In this document: piece after piece, positions 9,194-18,756 of the stretch
Numbering within the stretch: the stretch's first letter is position 1
How the letters are laid out: each line of letters starts with the position of its first letter
Assembly: GCF_000773975.1 (NCBI RefSeq)
Contig: NZ_JRUQ01000055.1
Span: 119,049 to 183,048, forward strand
Reading direction: 5' to 3'
Origin: Erwinia typographi
GTDB lineage: Bacteria > Pseudomonadota > Gammaproteobacteria > Enterobacterales > Enterobacteriaceae
DNA length: 64,000 nt
Made by a program: the position numbers and the translations under genes
The notes under the pieces: generated by a model
What the model was told of the DNA's origin: nothing
Database searches by the model: none
The model's input: only the letters and a program-made list of their open reading frames with translations

Positions 9194-9457
9194 TTAGCGA
9201 AGCTGGCTATCTTTGCTGCCACGCCGGTTGTACAGGCTGCTGGTCTGCCGACTGTCGCGCTGCTGCTGGCATTGCACACAATATTGTACGCCCGGCAGCG
9301 CGAGGCGGCGGGCTTCAGGAATGGCTTCGCCGCAGCTTTCGCAATATTCAGCGCTGGGGCCGCTGGTAATGGCCCGGCGCGCGCGGGTGACGGCGTCATC
9401 AATAGTGGAATCAATCTGCTGCTGAACGGCATCATCATGTGCCCATCCGCTTGCCAT
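9194..9457 (-). CDS. ybiI: DksA-type C4 zinc-finger protein YbiI
   Basis: An 87-residue protein very similar to E. coli YbiI: it begins MASGWAHDDAVQQQID, has a four-cysteine finger (CESCGEAIPEARR...CVQCQ) and ends YNRRGSKDSQLR. ATG 9457 is chosen because GGAGAG lies just upstream and the length matches; an in-frame extension to 9508 has no such support. DksA/TraR relatives act on RNA polymerase, but YbiI's role is not established. It stands alone between glnH and dps. Confidence 0.9.
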   Translation of the reverse strand: MASGWAHDDAVQQQIDSTIDDAVTRARRAITSGPSAEYCESCGEAIPEARRLALPGVQYCVQCQQQRDSRQTSSLYNRRGSKDSQLR

Positions 9458-9551
9458 ATTTTTCTCTCCCACAGTAAAAGAGCAGATGAAAGATCCCATC
9501 TGCTCCACGTTACACCATGACGCTACGCCTCAGGCGTAGCGGTAACCCTGT

Positions 9552-10055
9552 TTATTCGATATTAGATTCGATAAACCACAGGAACTTATCTAAATCGCGT
9601 GAAGCAGCGGTAAAGATATCTGCGGTATCCTCATCTTCAACCTCGCTGATGGCTTTACGGGTATCGTTAGCCACCACCGCGTAACGTTCTGCCAGCGCTT
9701 TAAGGTGATCCTGAACGCTATGGATGTTCAGCGGATAGCTTTTCAGCGGCGTTCTGTCGTTAACAATCTGACTGGTGCCCAACGCCACGCCGCCCAGCTG
9801 CACAACGCGTTCTGCAATAGTGTCCTGATGATCGGTAATGGCGGTACGGAAACCATCGAGCATTTCATGCACTGCAATAAAGTTTGCGCCGCGCATATTC
9901 CAGTGCGCCTGCTTGGTAATCAGAGACAGATCAATGAATTCCGTAACCAGACGATTGAGCACCTCAATGGTGGCTTTTTTCTCGTCGTCAGCCACGTTGT
10001 TACGGGTGAAAATCAGATCGGAAGATTTCGTTTTAACCAGTTTAGCGGTACTCAT
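9552..10055 (-). CDS. dps: DNA-protecting ferritin-like protein Dps
   Basis: The 167-residue protein ([14 protein letters not shown]...) has the Dps ferroxidase motif ([24 protein letters not shown], residues about 46-69) and the lysine-bearing N-terminus used in DNA binding. Dps dodecamers store iron, consume peroxide and compact DNA in stationary phase. Two adjacent ATGs exist at 10055 and 10058; the former gives the standard start. The extended region to 10112 lies in the promoter leader. A sigmaS-like -10 is at 10100-10109. Confidence 0.96.
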   Translation of the reverse strand: MSTAKLVKTKSSDLIFTRNNVADDEKKATIEVLNRLVTEFIDLSLITKQAHWNMRGANFIAVHEMLDGFRTAITDHQDTIAERVVQLGGVALGTSQIVNDRTPLKSYPLNIHSVQDHLKALAERYAVVANDTRKAISEVEDEDTADIFTAASRDLDKFLWFIESNIE

Positions 10056-10099
10056 CATTAATATCCTCTTAATTGTGATTGTCCTAATTAAGTACGGGA

Positions 10100-10109
10100 T
10101 TAAGTATAG
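10100..10109 (-). promoter_or_regulatory. dps promoter, sigmaS-type extended -10
   Basis: The minus strand reads CTATACTTAA about 45 bp before the dps start. This matches the extended -10 (CTATACT) preferred by sigmaS and fits stationary-phase control of dps. Confidence 0.65.
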
Positions 10110-10446
10110 CACCGGTTTTTAACCCTGCTGGAAAGTTACTGCCTATTAGTTGAATAGCACAGACCTTTTAGCCTTAATAATGTTGCTAATCATCTTGTTA
10201 GCCAGAGTAGAATGAGAGTGATAAATATTCTCACTCATAGAAAATAATCTATATGATTGATTTTTATTTATTTTATTTTTCTACGGGCATAAGCGTTCAC
10301 TAAGCCGTTAATTTTAATGAATAACCCTTTCGGAATATTTCCTTAGTTATTTCACACAAAATATTTACTTGTTATTAACATTCACTTAACGCATGAAAGG
10401 GATAAAAAATAGCGCAGCGAGGCCGGGGCTAAAATAACCCCGGAGA
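10110..10446. other. Intergenic region between rhtA and dps
   Basis: This stretch is AT-rich and I see no gene in it. A GC hairpin at 10423-10443 (CCGGGG/CCCCGG arms) lies just beyond the rhtA stop and may terminate rhtA on the minus strand, although its T run is about 15 bases away. Confidence 0.4.
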
Positions 10447-11340
10447 CTACTCACGCAGTTCGCTGACGGGATCGATTTTTTGTTTCGAAGGACGCATGGT
10501 CAACGTCGAACCAGCGGAGGCAAGGATAATCGCCACCAGTCCGGCCCACTGCACAACGTTCAGTATCTCGCCCAGGAACAACATGCCGGAGAGCGCGGCC
10601 ATGGCCGGTTCCAGACTCATCAGCGTGCCAAACGTTTTGGCTGGAAGACGCGTCAAAGCCACCATCTCCAGCGAATAGGGCAGGGCGCTGGAGAGAATCG
10701 CAATAAGTATGGCGACGGGGATTAGCGAGAGCGCCCAGATACCGGTATTGGCATATACCAGGCCCAGCGGGACAAACACCACCGCAGCAATCAGTGAGCC
10801 CATCGCCACGGTAGCCGGACCATGCTCGGCACCGGCCCGCTGGCCGGCCAGGATATACACCGCCCAGAAGGCTCCAGCCAGCACCGCCAGCAGCGCGCCT
10901 TTAGGGTCGACGCTGGTGATATCCTTGCCAATCGGTAGCAGCAGCCACAGTCCCAGCAGCGCCAGCAGTACCCAGACAAAATCCAGCGGGCGCCTGGATC
11001 CAGCCAGCGCCAGCGCCAGCGGGCCGGTAAACTCCAGCGCCACCGCAATCCCCAGCGGTACGGTGCGCAAGGCTAAATAGAAGGAATAGTTCATGCTGCC
11101 CAGCGCCAGACCATAAAGGCACAGCGGCAAAAACTGCTGCCTGTTGAAGCGTAGCCGCCAGGGTTTGAAGATGGCGCAGAGAATCAGCGTCCCCAACCCA
11201 AGGCGAAGTGCGGTAATACCCGGCGCGCCAACCACCGGAAACAGGGTTTTAGCCAGCGCTGCCCCGCCCTGAATGGAGGTCATGGCGATAAGCAGAACTA
11301 AGACGGGGAGCCACGCCGGGGATTTTTGAGAAGAAGACAT
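10447..11340 (-). CDS. rhtA: Threonine/homoserine exporter RhtA
   Basis: A ten-segment DMT-superfamily inner-membrane exporter. It closely follows E. coli RhtA: SIQGGAALAKTLFPVVGAPG, VPLGIAVALEFTGPLA, GQRAGAEHGPATVA and ALPYSLEMVALTRLP. It exports threonine and homoserine. ATG 11340 gives 297 residues; a TTG at 11352 is an alternative because the ATG lacks a well-spaced ribosome site. Its order beside dps and ompX is as in E. coli. Confidence 0.93.
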   Translation of the reverse strand: MSSSQKSPAWLPVLVLLIAMTSIQGGAALAKTLFPVVGAPGITALRLGLGTLILCAIFKPWRLRFNRQQFLPLCLYGLALGSMNYSFYLALRTVPLGIAVALEFTGPLALALAGSRRPLDFVWVLLALLGLWLLLPIGKDITSVDPKGALLAVLAGAFWAVYILAGQRAGAEHGPATVAMGSLIAAVVFVPLGLVYANTGIWALSLIPVAILIAILSSALPYSLEMVALTRLPAKTFGTLMSLEPAMAALSGMLFLGEILNVVQWAGLVAIILASAGSTLTMRPSKQKIDPVSELRE

Positions 11341-11706
11341 CCTGTGAACCAACCTTATTCGTCCATACGCGAGGGAAAAAGTTCCCTGAGTGTACTGGAA
11401 GGTTGTTGAAAACGGATCGCCAGCCAGAGAAAAAAAGTGAAGAAAGCGTTAAAAACAGCGCCATTACGGTAAAGAAACGTCAGGTTTAATTGAGAATTAT
11501 CTCAATGAACATTTTCTTACATTACCATGACCGCACCAAGGGAACTCGACAATCATAAGCCAAAAGAATGACATACGAAGCTTCATTAACGTCCTGTTAC
11601 ACCAAACATTGTGTTGGACAACAATTTCGGGGCAGAGTTTCTGGCTGAGTTTTGTTATATTTTCAGGGTTGTCAGGAGAATAAGTATTTTCACATTTGAG
11701 GTGGTT
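11341..11706. promoter_or_regulatory. Divergent rhtA-ompX control region
   Basis: The 366 bp between the starts of rhtA and ompX hold no convincing gene. A 16-bp inverted repeat TTGAGA-ATTA-TCTCAA lies at 11490-11505. It resembles an FNR-like dyad with G/C in place of T/A at the inner positions, but I cannot assign its protein. The long ompX leader may also be an sRNA target. Confidence 0.45.
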
Positions 11707-12222
11707 ATGAAAAAAATTGCATGTCTTTCAGCACTGGCTTGTGTACTGGCTGTTACAGCTGGTTCAGCAATGGCACAAAGCACCGTTTCTGGTGGTTACG
11801 CACAAAGCGATTACCAGGGCGTTGCCAACAAAGCAAACGGCTTCAACCTGAAATATCGTTACGAAAACGGCAGCGATCCATTAGGTTGGATTGGCTCTTT
11901 CACCTACACCGAAAAAGATAATACTGACGCTGGTATCTACAATAAAGGTCAGTATTACGGCGTTACCGCTGGTCCAGCTTATCGTCTGAACGACTGGGCA
12001 AGCATCTACGGCGTAGTGGGTATTGGCTACGGTAAATTCCAGCAGAATACCACTACCAGCCGTGACAAATCCGATTCAAGCGACGTTGGTTTCTCCTACG
12101 GTGCTGGCCTGCAGTTCAACCCAGGTATCCAGGACGTTGCCCTGGACGTGGGCTACGAGCAGAGCCGCATTCGTAGCGTTGACGTTGGCACCTGGATCGC
12201 CGGCGTAGGTTACAGCTTCTAA
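11707..12222 (+). CDS. ompX: Outer-membrane protein OmpX
   Basis: The 171-residue precursor has a signal peptide ending AGSAMA-Q (after residue 23). Eight amphipathic beta-strands follow, ending in the C-terminal YSF that directs OMP assembly. ATG 11707 follows GAGGTGG and gives the family length; the longer open frame is leader. OmpX is a small eight-strand barrel of the Ail/Lom family implicated in adhesion and serum resistance. A strong terminator follows at 12261. Confidence 0.96.
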   Translation: MKKIACLSALACVLAVTAGSAMAQSTVSGGYAQSDYQGVANKANGFNLKYRYENGSDPLGWIGSFTYTEKDNTDAGIYNKGQYYGVTAGPAYRLNDWASIYGVVGIGYGKFQQNTTTSRDKSDSSDVGFSYGAGLQFNPGIQDVALDVGYEQSRIRSVDVGTWIAGVGYSF

Positions 12223-12260
12223 ACCGCCGTTTTCAAGCCCAGCCTGGCTGGCGCTTTAAA

Positions 12261-12287
12261 AAATCCGCCCCAGTGGCGGATTTTTTT
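12261..12287 (+). terminator. ompX terminator
   Basis: AAATCCGCC and GGCGGATTT form a 9-bp stem around a 5-nt loop (CCAGT), followed by a run of T. It ends the ompX transcript and separates it from mntR. Confidence 0.9.
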
Positions 12288-12406
12288 ATGGCTATCATTT
12301 CCTGCTGCTTCGCGAAAATTTGTGCTTCCCGGCGGTTAGTTTACAATGTGACACCGATTGCTGATGCGAGCGGTTTGTGCATCAGAGAATAAGAAGAGGA
12401 AGCTCC

Positions 12407-12859
12407 ATGAGTCGTCGCGCTAAAAGTGCAGTGCCCGCGCCACTGAAAGATATTGAAGAGCACGTCGAAGGCTTCCGCCAGGTGCGCGAAGCCCATCGTC
12501 GTGAGCTGATTGATGACTATGTTGAGCTGATTTCCGATCTGATCCGTGAGTTTGGTGAAGCCCGCCAGGTTGATATGGCCGCCCGTCTGGGCGTGTCGCA
12601 ACCGACCGTCGCTAAAATGCTGAAGAGACTGGCCGCTGGTGGGCTGGTTGAGCAGGTTCCCTATCGCGGCGTGTTTCTGACTGCGGAAGGCGAGGCGCTG
12701 GCCGAAGAGAGCCGCAAACGGCACTATATTGTTGAGAACTTTCTGCTGGCGCTGGGGATCAGCCCTGATACCGCCCGTCGGGATGCGGAAGGTCTCGAAC
12801 ATCACGTCAGTGATGAAACGCTGGCCATTTTCGAGAAATTTTACCAAAGCCGTCAGTAA
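12407..12859 (+). CDS. mntR: Manganese-responsive transcriptional regulator MntR
   Basis: A 150-residue DtxR-family protein with N-terminal winged helix ([21 protein letters not shown]) and metal-binding residues in the C-terminal helices ([14 protein letters not shown]). With Mn(II) it represses manganese importers. ATG 12407 follows AAGAGGAAG. Unlike E. coli there is no ybiP between ompX and mntR, and I found no mntS-like small gene in the 12288-12406 gap. ybiR follows 23 bp later. Confidence 0.94.
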   Translation: MSRRAKSAVPAPLKDIEEHVEGFRQVREAHRRELIDDYVELISDLIREFGEARQVDMAARLGVSQPTVAKMLKRLAAGGLVEQVPYRGVFLTAEGEALAEESRKRHYIVENFLLALGISPDTARRDAEGLEHHVSDETLAIFEKFYQSRQ

Positions 12860-12882
12860 CCCTCCTCTTTCAGTGAGTCTGT

Positions 12883-13998
12883 ATGGTAACGCTGCTCAGG
12901 CCATTTTTGCATGACCGCTTTCTACATTTGTTGATTCTGACTGGCCTGATTCTGGCCTTCTTCGTGCCCTTTTCACCGTCGCAGCTTCCTGCGGCGGTTG
13001 ACTGGCCGACCATTGTCACCCTGTGCGGCCTGCTGATGCTGACCAAAGGCATTGAGGCCAGCGGCTATTTTGACGTGCTGGGGCGGCGACTGGTGCAGCG
13101 TTTTCACCGGCAGCGGAGCCTTGCGCTGTTTCTGGTTGCCGCCGCCGCGCTGCTTTCCACCTTCCTGACCAACGATGTCGCGCTGTTTATCCTGGTGCCG
13201 TTAACGCTCTCTTTGCGGCGTTTTTCCGCACTGCCAATCGCCCGCCTGATCATTTTCGAAGCGCTGGCCGTCAATGCCGGTTCTCTGCTAACCCCCGTCG
13301 GCAACCCGCAGAATATCCTGATGTGGCGGCACGGCGATGCCGGGTTTTTGGGCTTTATCTGGCAAATGCTGCCGCTGGCCGCCGTGCTGGTGGCGAGCCT
13401 GCTGCTGCTGACCCTGTTCTGCTTTAGTCGCAAAAAGATTGAGCTGGCCGCGCAGTCGGCTGTGCCCAGTTGGCAACGTCCCTTAATGATCGCCAGCGTT
13501 GTCCTTTATGGCATATTCATTGTCGCGCTGGAGCTGAACCTGGCCCTGTGGGGATTGCTGGCGATCTTTGCGGTCTTTTTGCTGATGGCGCGGCGAATTT
13601 TGCTCAGTATCGACTGGAGCCTGCTGGCGGTCTTTATTGTGATGTTCATCGACGTCTATCTGCTCACCCGCCTGCCTGCTCTGCAAGTCTCTTTGCATCA
13701 CCTCTCTCAGCTTTCGGCAATGGGTCAGTATCTGCTGGCGATTGGCCTGTCGCAGATAATCAGCAACGTCCCGGCGACCATTTTATTACTAAGCAGCCTG
13801 CCAGCAACCACGCTGATGGCCTGGGCGGTGAATATTGGCGGCTTCGGCCTGCTGCCCGGTTCACTGGCTAACCTGATCGCGCTGCGCATGGCGAAAGATC
13901 GCCGCATCTGGTGGCAGTTCCACTGCTATTCTGTTCCCTTGCTGATGTGGGCGCTGCTGCTGGGGTGGGGAATGCTGCGGATGCTGAAAGCTATTTGA
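12883..13998 (+). CDS. ybiR: Putative inner-membrane transporter YbiR
   Basis: A 371-residue protein with about ten membrane segments, of the ArsB/NhaD-like ion transporter superfamily. Family marks are LLSTFLTNDVALFILVPLTL and NAGSLLTPVGNPQNILMW, an N-D-containing re-entrant region and the NPQN motif. Its substrate is unknown. Position directly after mntR is conserved with E. coli and may mean co-transcription; a manganese link is only inference. Confidence 0.88.
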   Translation: MVTLLRPFLHDRFLHLLILTGLILAFFVPFSPSQLPAAVDWPTIVTLCGLLMLTKGIEASGYFDVLGRRLVQRFHRQRSLALFLVAAAALLSTFLTNDVALFILVPLTLSLRRFSALPIARLIIFEALAVNAGSLLTPVGNPQNILMWRHGDAGFLGFIWQMLPLAAVLVASLLLLTLFCFSRKKIELAAQSAVPSWQRPLMIASVVLYGIFIVALELNLALWGLLAIFAVFLLMARRILLSIDWSLLAVFIVMFIDVYLLTRLPALQVSLHHLSQLSAMGQYLLAIGLSQIISNVPATILLLSSLPATTLMAWAVNIGGFGLLPGSLANLIALRMAKDRRIWWQFHCYSVPLLMWALLLGWGMLRMLKAI

Positions 13999-14188
13999 GT
14001 TCGGCTAAACCCAAATTCAGACTTATCTCCAGACTGTTACTGATATTTACACAGGACGCGTGGTAGTGATTTTTATAACTTGTATAGTGTCGTAAAGCTG
14101 CGTTTGATTTTGTCAGCTTTCCTTCTATTGTTAAGGCAGCTTGCTTGATTTCAGGTCTGGTACAGGCCTTTGCTAACTGATGAGAACT

Positions 14189-15316
14189 ATGGCTAATCAA
14201 ACAAATAATGGGTCAGATGATGACCAGCGTCAGCAGGAAGAGCAACAACAGCAGGATAATAACGAGCAGCCGGAGCGGAAGCGCCCGGGTAAAAAACCGC
14301 TGATTATCCTTGGCATAGTGGTGGTGATTGCGATCGTCGTCGCACTGTTTTTCTGGCTCACCACGCGCAATATTGAAAGCACCGATGATGCTTTTACCGA
14401 AGCAGATGCGGTAACTATTGCACCGAAAGCGTCGGGCTACGTCACCGAGCTGAGGGTGAAAGATAACCAGCGGGTGAAGAAGGGCGATCTGCTGGTGGTG
14501 ATCGATCCGCGTGATAATACCGCGCAGCGCGATCAGGCCCAGGCACAGCTTGGACTGGCTATCGCCCAGCTTCATCAGGCGCAGGCGTCGCTGGAACTCT
14601 CGAAGGTGCAATATCCCGCGCAGAAAGATCAGGCGCTGGCTCAGCAGGCCAAGGCCCAGGCCAACTATCTGAACGCCCAGGAAGATTATAAGCGTCAGCG
14701 CGGCGTGGACCCGCGTGCAACCTCCCAGCGTAATATCGACGCGGCCAGCGCGCAGTTAAGAAGTGCTCAGGCCGAGCTGGCAAGCGCCAAAGCGCAGGTG
14801 GAAGTGGCGTCGCAGATTCAGCTGCAAATTCGTCAGCAGGAAACGAACGTGGAGGCTCGCCAGCAGCAGGTTGAGCAGGCCCAGGCGCAGCTCAATACCG
14901 CTAACCTGAATCTCTCCTATACCGAAGTCCGCGCGCCTTACGATGGTTTCGTCACCAAACGTAATGTGCAGGTGGGCACGCTGGTCCAGGCCGGAAGCTC
15001 GCTGTTCTCGCTGGTCTCTCCTGAGGTATGGGTTACCGCTAATTTCAAAGAGTCTCAGCTTGAGCGAATGAAGCCGGGTGATAAGGTAGATATCAGCGTC
15101 GATGCCTGGCCGGATATGAAGCTGGAAGGGCATGTCGACAGCGTGCAGATGGGTTCCGGCTCGCGCTTCTCTACCTTCCCGGCGGAAAACGCCACCGGCA
15201 ACTACGTGAAAATCGTGCAGCGCGTACCGGTGAAAATCGTCATCGATAAGGGGCTGGACCCGAATAAGCCGCTGCCGCTTGGCCTGTCGGTTGAACCGAA
15301 GGTGACGGTGGAATGA
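14189..15316 (+). CDS. Membrane-fusion protein of tripartite efflux pump, EmrA-like
   Basis: A 375-residue HlyD-family periplasmic adaptor. It has a Gln/Asp-rich cytoplasmic N-terminus, one membrane anchor (about residues 37-57) and the lipoyl half IESTDDAFTEADAVTIAPKA. A long Ala/Gln-rich coiled-coil hairpin and the second lipoyl half (YTEVRAPYDGFVTKRNVQVG) follow. ATG 14189 is chosen over 14180; both lack a strong ribosome site. Its stop overlaps the start of the MFS pump (ATGA). It would bridge pump and outer-membrane channel to expel hydrophobic drugs. Confidence 0.88.
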   Translation: MANQTNNGSDDDQRQQEEQQQQDNNEQPERKRPGKKPLIILGIVVVIAIVVALFFWLTTRNIESTDDAFTEADAVTIAPKASGYVTELRVKDNQRVKKGDLLVVIDPRDNTAQRDQAQAQLGLAIAQLHQAQASLELSKVQYPAQKDQALAQQAKAQANYLNAQEDYKRQRGVDPRATSQRNIDAASAQLRSAQAELASAKAQVEVASQIQLQIRQQETNVEARQQQVEQAQAQLNTANLNLSYTEVRAPYDGFVTKRNVQVGTLVQAGSSLFSLVSPEVWVTANFKESQLERMKPGDKVDISVDAWPDMKLEGHVDSVQMGSGSRFSTFPAENATGNYVKIVQRVPVKIVIDKGLDPNKPLPLGLSVEPKVTVE

Positions 15317-16881
15317 GCCACAGCGAAAGCTGGCAACCGGCCAGCAATCCCTGGCTGGTTGCCATGACGGTGACGCTGGCGGTGTTTATGGAAATCCTCG
15401 ACACCACCATCGTCAACGTTGCGCTGCCTCACGTTGCCGGTTCGCTCTCTTCAAGCTACGATGAATCAACCTGGGTACTAACTTCTTATCTGGTGGCGAA
15501 CGGTATTGTGCTGCCGATCTCCGCCTTCCTCAGCCGGGTATTCGGCCGTAAGCAGTTCTTCCTGATCTGCATCGTAATGTTCACCATCTGCTCCTTCCTC
15601 TGCGGCATCGCCACTGAGCTGTGGCAAATTATTCTGTTCAGGGTACTGCAGGGCTTTTTCGGCGGCGGCTTGCAGCCCGTACAGCAGTCGGTACTGCTCG
15701 ATTATTTCAAGCCGGAAGATCGCGGCAAGGCTTTTGGCCTATCCTCGATTGCGATTATTGTCGCGCCGGTTCTCGGCCCGACGCTGGGCGGTTGGATCAC
15801 CGATAACTACAGCTGGCGCTGGGTCTTCTTTATCAATATTCCGGTCGGCATTTTCAGCGTGATGGCTATTTATCAACTGCTGGAAGATCCGCCGTGGGAG
15901 CGCAAGTGGGCTAAGGGCAAGCTGAAAATCGACTATATCGGGATCGGCCTGATTACGCTGGGGCTGGGCTGTTTGCAGGTGATGCTTGATCGCGGCGAGG
16001 ACGATGACTGGTTCAGCTCCAGCTTTATCGTCACTTTTGCCGTGCTGACCGCTATCGGGCTGGTGGGTGCCATTTACTGGCTGCTCTATGCTAAAAAGCC
16101 GGTGGTGGATCTGCACTGCCTGAAGGATAAAAACTTTGCCGTCGCCAGCATTCTGATGTCTGGAATGGCCGCCATTCTCTACGGTAGTTCGGTGGTGATC
16201 CCGCAACTGGCTCAGCAGGATCTGGGCTATACCGCTACCTGGTCAGGGCTGGTGCTGTCACCCGGCGCGGTGCTGATTGTGCTGTCGATTCCACTGGTGC
16301 TGAAGCTGATGCCGGTGGTGCAAACGCGCTGGCTGATTGCCTTTGGCTTCACCTGCTTATTCCTCTCATTCCTGTACTCGGCGATGATTACGCCGAACGT
16401 GGACTTCACTACGCTGGTGCTGATGCGCAGCGCGCAGACCATCGGGCTGGGTTTCCTCTTTGTCCCGCTGACGACCATTGCTTTTGTGACCATCCCGCAG
16501 CGGCTCAATGCCGATGCCTCGGCGCTGTTTACCATGTGCCGTAACGTGGCCGGATCGATTGGGATTTCACTCTCCACCGCGATGATTACTCAGCGAGAGC
16601 AGGTGCGCAGCGCGGATATGGTCCACAACATGAGCACGCTAAATGAACCCTTTAACCTGACGGTTGAGCGCTGGGCGCAGGGCGTGAGAGATTTTACCTC
16701 GGCGGTGGGGGATCCGGTCACTATCGCTACCGGCCAGCTGTATAAAGAGATGATTGTTCAGGCCCGTATCCTGGCCTATATCGACGTTTTTATGGGCCTC
16801 AGTATTGTCGCCCTGGTCCTTATTCCTTTTTGTTTACTGCTTGCGCCGATTAAGAGCGAGGGCAGTGCTGGAGCACACTGA
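15313..16881 (+). CDS. MFS DHA2 drug:H+ antiporter, EmrB-like
   Basis: A 522-residue, 14-segment efflux protein. Signatures include LDTTIVNVALPHVAGSL (motif D1), the motif-A loop FLSRVFGRKQFF and the antiporter motif-C region VLGPTLGGWITD. It is translationally coupled to the preceding adaptor and sits directly before an outer-membrane factor, so all three parts of a tripartite pump are encoded together. Typical substrates are hydrophobic toxins, fatty acids or phenolics; the actual one is unknown. Confidence 0.9.
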   Translation: MSHSESWQPASNPWLVAMTVTLAVFMEILDTTIVNVALPHVAGSLSSSYDESTWVLTSYLVANGIVLPISAFLSRVFGRKQFFLICIVMFTICSFLCGIATELWQIILFRVLQGFFGGGLQPVQQSVLLDYFKPEDRGKAFGLSSIAIIVAPVLGPTLGGWITDNYSWRWVFFINIPVGIFSVMAIYQLLEDPPWERKWAKGKLKIDYIGIGLITLGLGCLQVMLDRGEDDDWFSSSFIVTFAVLTAIGLVGAIYWLLYAKKPVVDLHCLKDKNFAVASILMSGMAAILYGSSVVIPQLAQQDLGYTATWSGLVLSPGAVLIVLSIPLVLKLMPVVQTRWLIAFGFTCLFLSFLYSAMITPNVDFTTLVLMRSAQTIGLGFLFVPLTTIAFVTIPQRLNADASALFTMCRNVAGSIGISLSTAMITQREQVRSADMVHNMSTLNEPFNLTVERWAQGVRDFTSAVGDPVTIATGQLYKEMIVQARILAYIDVFMGLSIVALVLIPFCLLLAPIKSEGSAGAH

Positions 16882-16882
16882 C

Positions 16883-18430
16883 ATGAACGTTTTTCCTCTC
16901 TATCGGCGTCGGCGAGTTAGCGTGGTGATAGCTGTCACGCTGGCTTTGTCCGCCTGTGCCGTGGGGCCTGATTATCAGACGCCGAAGCCGGCCACGCCAG
17001 GGGCTTTTAACAGCATTAACTCGGACGCTGGTTCGAACCCTCAGGCGACGGCGACCAACGCCAGCTGGTGGAAATCGTTTAACGACCCGCAGCTGAACAG
17101 CCTGATCGACAGGGCGATTAGCGGCAACCTCAGCCTGCAACAGGCGGTGCTGCGCATTGCTGGTTCGCGTCAGCAGCTGAATCAGGCGCGCGGCGCATGG
17201 TTCCCTTCGGTGAATGGCAACCTTTCAGCCAAGCGGCAGCAGTTGGGTATTAAAGGCGAGCTGGAGTCTAACGGCGCTTACAGCCAGGTCGACCCGGAAG
17301 TCAGTTCGGCGCTGGATGGCCTGACCAAACCGGTGTCGATCTATCAGGGTAGCTTTGACGCTTCCTGGGAACTGGATCTGTGGGGCAAAGTGCGTCGCCA
17401 GGTTGAGATGGCCGATGCGCAGCAGCAGGAGTCGATTGAGAACCGCAACGATGCGCTGGTCTCGCTGGAGGCCGAAGTCGCCCGCACCTATTTACAGCTT
17501 CGCGGCGCGCAGTCGGTAAGCCAGACGCTGCAAACGCAGATTGACGTGGCGCAGCAGACGATGGAGCTTACGCAAAGCCAGCAGCATAACGGGCTGGCTC
17601 CGCAGATGGACGTCGAAAATGCCCGTGCACAGCTGAACTCGCTACGGGCACAGCTACCGCAGTATCAGGCGCAGATCCACCAGGCGATGAATGGCCTGGC
17701 GGTGCTGATCGGCAAACCGCCGGGCGCGCTGGACGGTGAGCTGATCGCCAACAAGGCGCTGCCGCCGCTGCCTGAAGTTGTCCCGGTTGGGCTGCCGTCC
17801 GCGCTGGCAAGAAGGCGACCGGATGTCCGTCAGGCCGAAGCGCAGCTGCACGCCGCGACCGCGAATATCGGCGTATCGGTTGCTCAGCTGTTCCCTGACC
17901 TGTCGCTGACCGGTCAGTTTGGCCTGCGTAATACGGATATCAGCTACCTGGACAACTGGAGCAGCCATTTTTACAGCATCGGCCCGGCGGTCTCGATCCC
18001 GATTTTTCAGGGCGGCAGGCTGATTTCCAGCGTCAAGCTGGCGAGGGCAGAGCAGGCCAGCGCGGCGCTGGGATACCGTCAGACGGTGCTGACCGCGTTG
18101 CAGGATGTTGAGAATGCGCTGGTGAGCTACCGCACCGATCAGCAGCAGGTGCAGGGATTAGACCAGACCGTGGAGGCGACGCAGAATGCCTTCGATCTGG
18201 CGAGCAACAGCTACCGTCAGGGGCTGTCATCCTTTATTGATGCGCTGGACGCTCAGCGCCAGCTGGCGCAGGCTAAGCAGCAGGCCGCGCAGGCCAGAGT
18301 GCAAAGCAGCCTGGATCTGGTGGCATTATATAAAGCGCTCGGCGGCGGTTGGGAGCTGTATCAGAACGTGAACATGCCGGACTATTCGGTGTTTGGCCCG
18401 GCAGAGAGTGCCGATAAGCCGCTGAATTAA
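16883..18430 (+). CDS. Outer-membrane efflux lipoprotein, NodT/OprM family
   Basis: A 515-residue precursor with lipobox LSAC (Cys near residue 24), so it is lipid-anchored. It has two OEP repeats with long alpha-helical barrels and the family opening AVGPDYQTPKPATPGAF. It begins one base after the MFS gene's stop. ATG 16883 is used; the longer upstream frame overlaps the MFS gene. It completes the efflux trio that E. coli lacks at this site between ybiR and ybiT. Confidence 0.88.
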   Translation: MNVFPLYRRRRVSVVIAVTLALSACAVGPDYQTPKPATPGAFNSINSDAGSNPQATATNASWWKSFNDPQLNSLIDRAISGNLSLQQAVLRIAGSRQQLNQARGAWFPSVNGNLSAKRQQLGIKGELESNGAYSQVDPEVSSALDGLTKPVSIYQGSFDASWELDLWGKVRRQVEMADAQQQESIENRNDALVSLEAEVARTYLQLRGAQSVSQTLQTQIDVAQQTMELTQSQQHNGLAPQMDVENARAQLNSLRAQLPQYQAQIHQAMNGLAVLIGKPPGALDGELIANKALPPLPEVVPVGLPSALARRRPDVRQAEAQLHAATANIGVSVAQLFPDLSLTGQFGLRNTDISYLDNWSSHFYSIGPAVSIPIFQGGRLISSVKLARAEQASAALGYRQTVLTALQDVENALVSYRTDQQQVQGLDQTVEATQNAFDLASNSYRQGLSSFIDALDAQRQLAQAKQQAAQARVQSSLDLVALYKALGGGWELYQNVNMPDYSVFGPAESADKPLN

Positions 18431-18756
18431 CGGCGGCGCTCTGGCTCCTCCAGTAGCAATCTCTGCCTGGTTAGCTCGCGGCTGTGGCGGATAGCAGTTT
18501 CCGTTTCACAGCCCGCCATGCCCATAATTTCCTGCTTGTAAAAATCATAGTCCAATATTTTATTCCACTGCCTCAGTAATAATACATTGATATTTCATTG
18601 GCCATTAAGAGTGGGACAGTGAAGTGCTCTGCGCAGTATCAGCCTCTATAAAATTGACAGTAATTTGACTTAGGGGTAATTTTGCATTGATTTGCAAAGC
18701 TGCATGTGAACCAGTGGCTTACATGCGGGCACATTTTTAAAATGGAGTTTAAAAAT
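18431..18756. other. Intergenic region between efflux operon and hcp
   Basis: No gene, strong terminator or repeat was seen. Composition shifts from GC-rich to AT-rich about midway, marking the left edge of the type VI module. A promoter for hcp probably lies here. Confidence 0.5.

Noticed and set aside
12288..12406. mntS/rybA-like small gene before mntR
   Set aside because: I checked the gap on both strands and found no frame resembling MntS.
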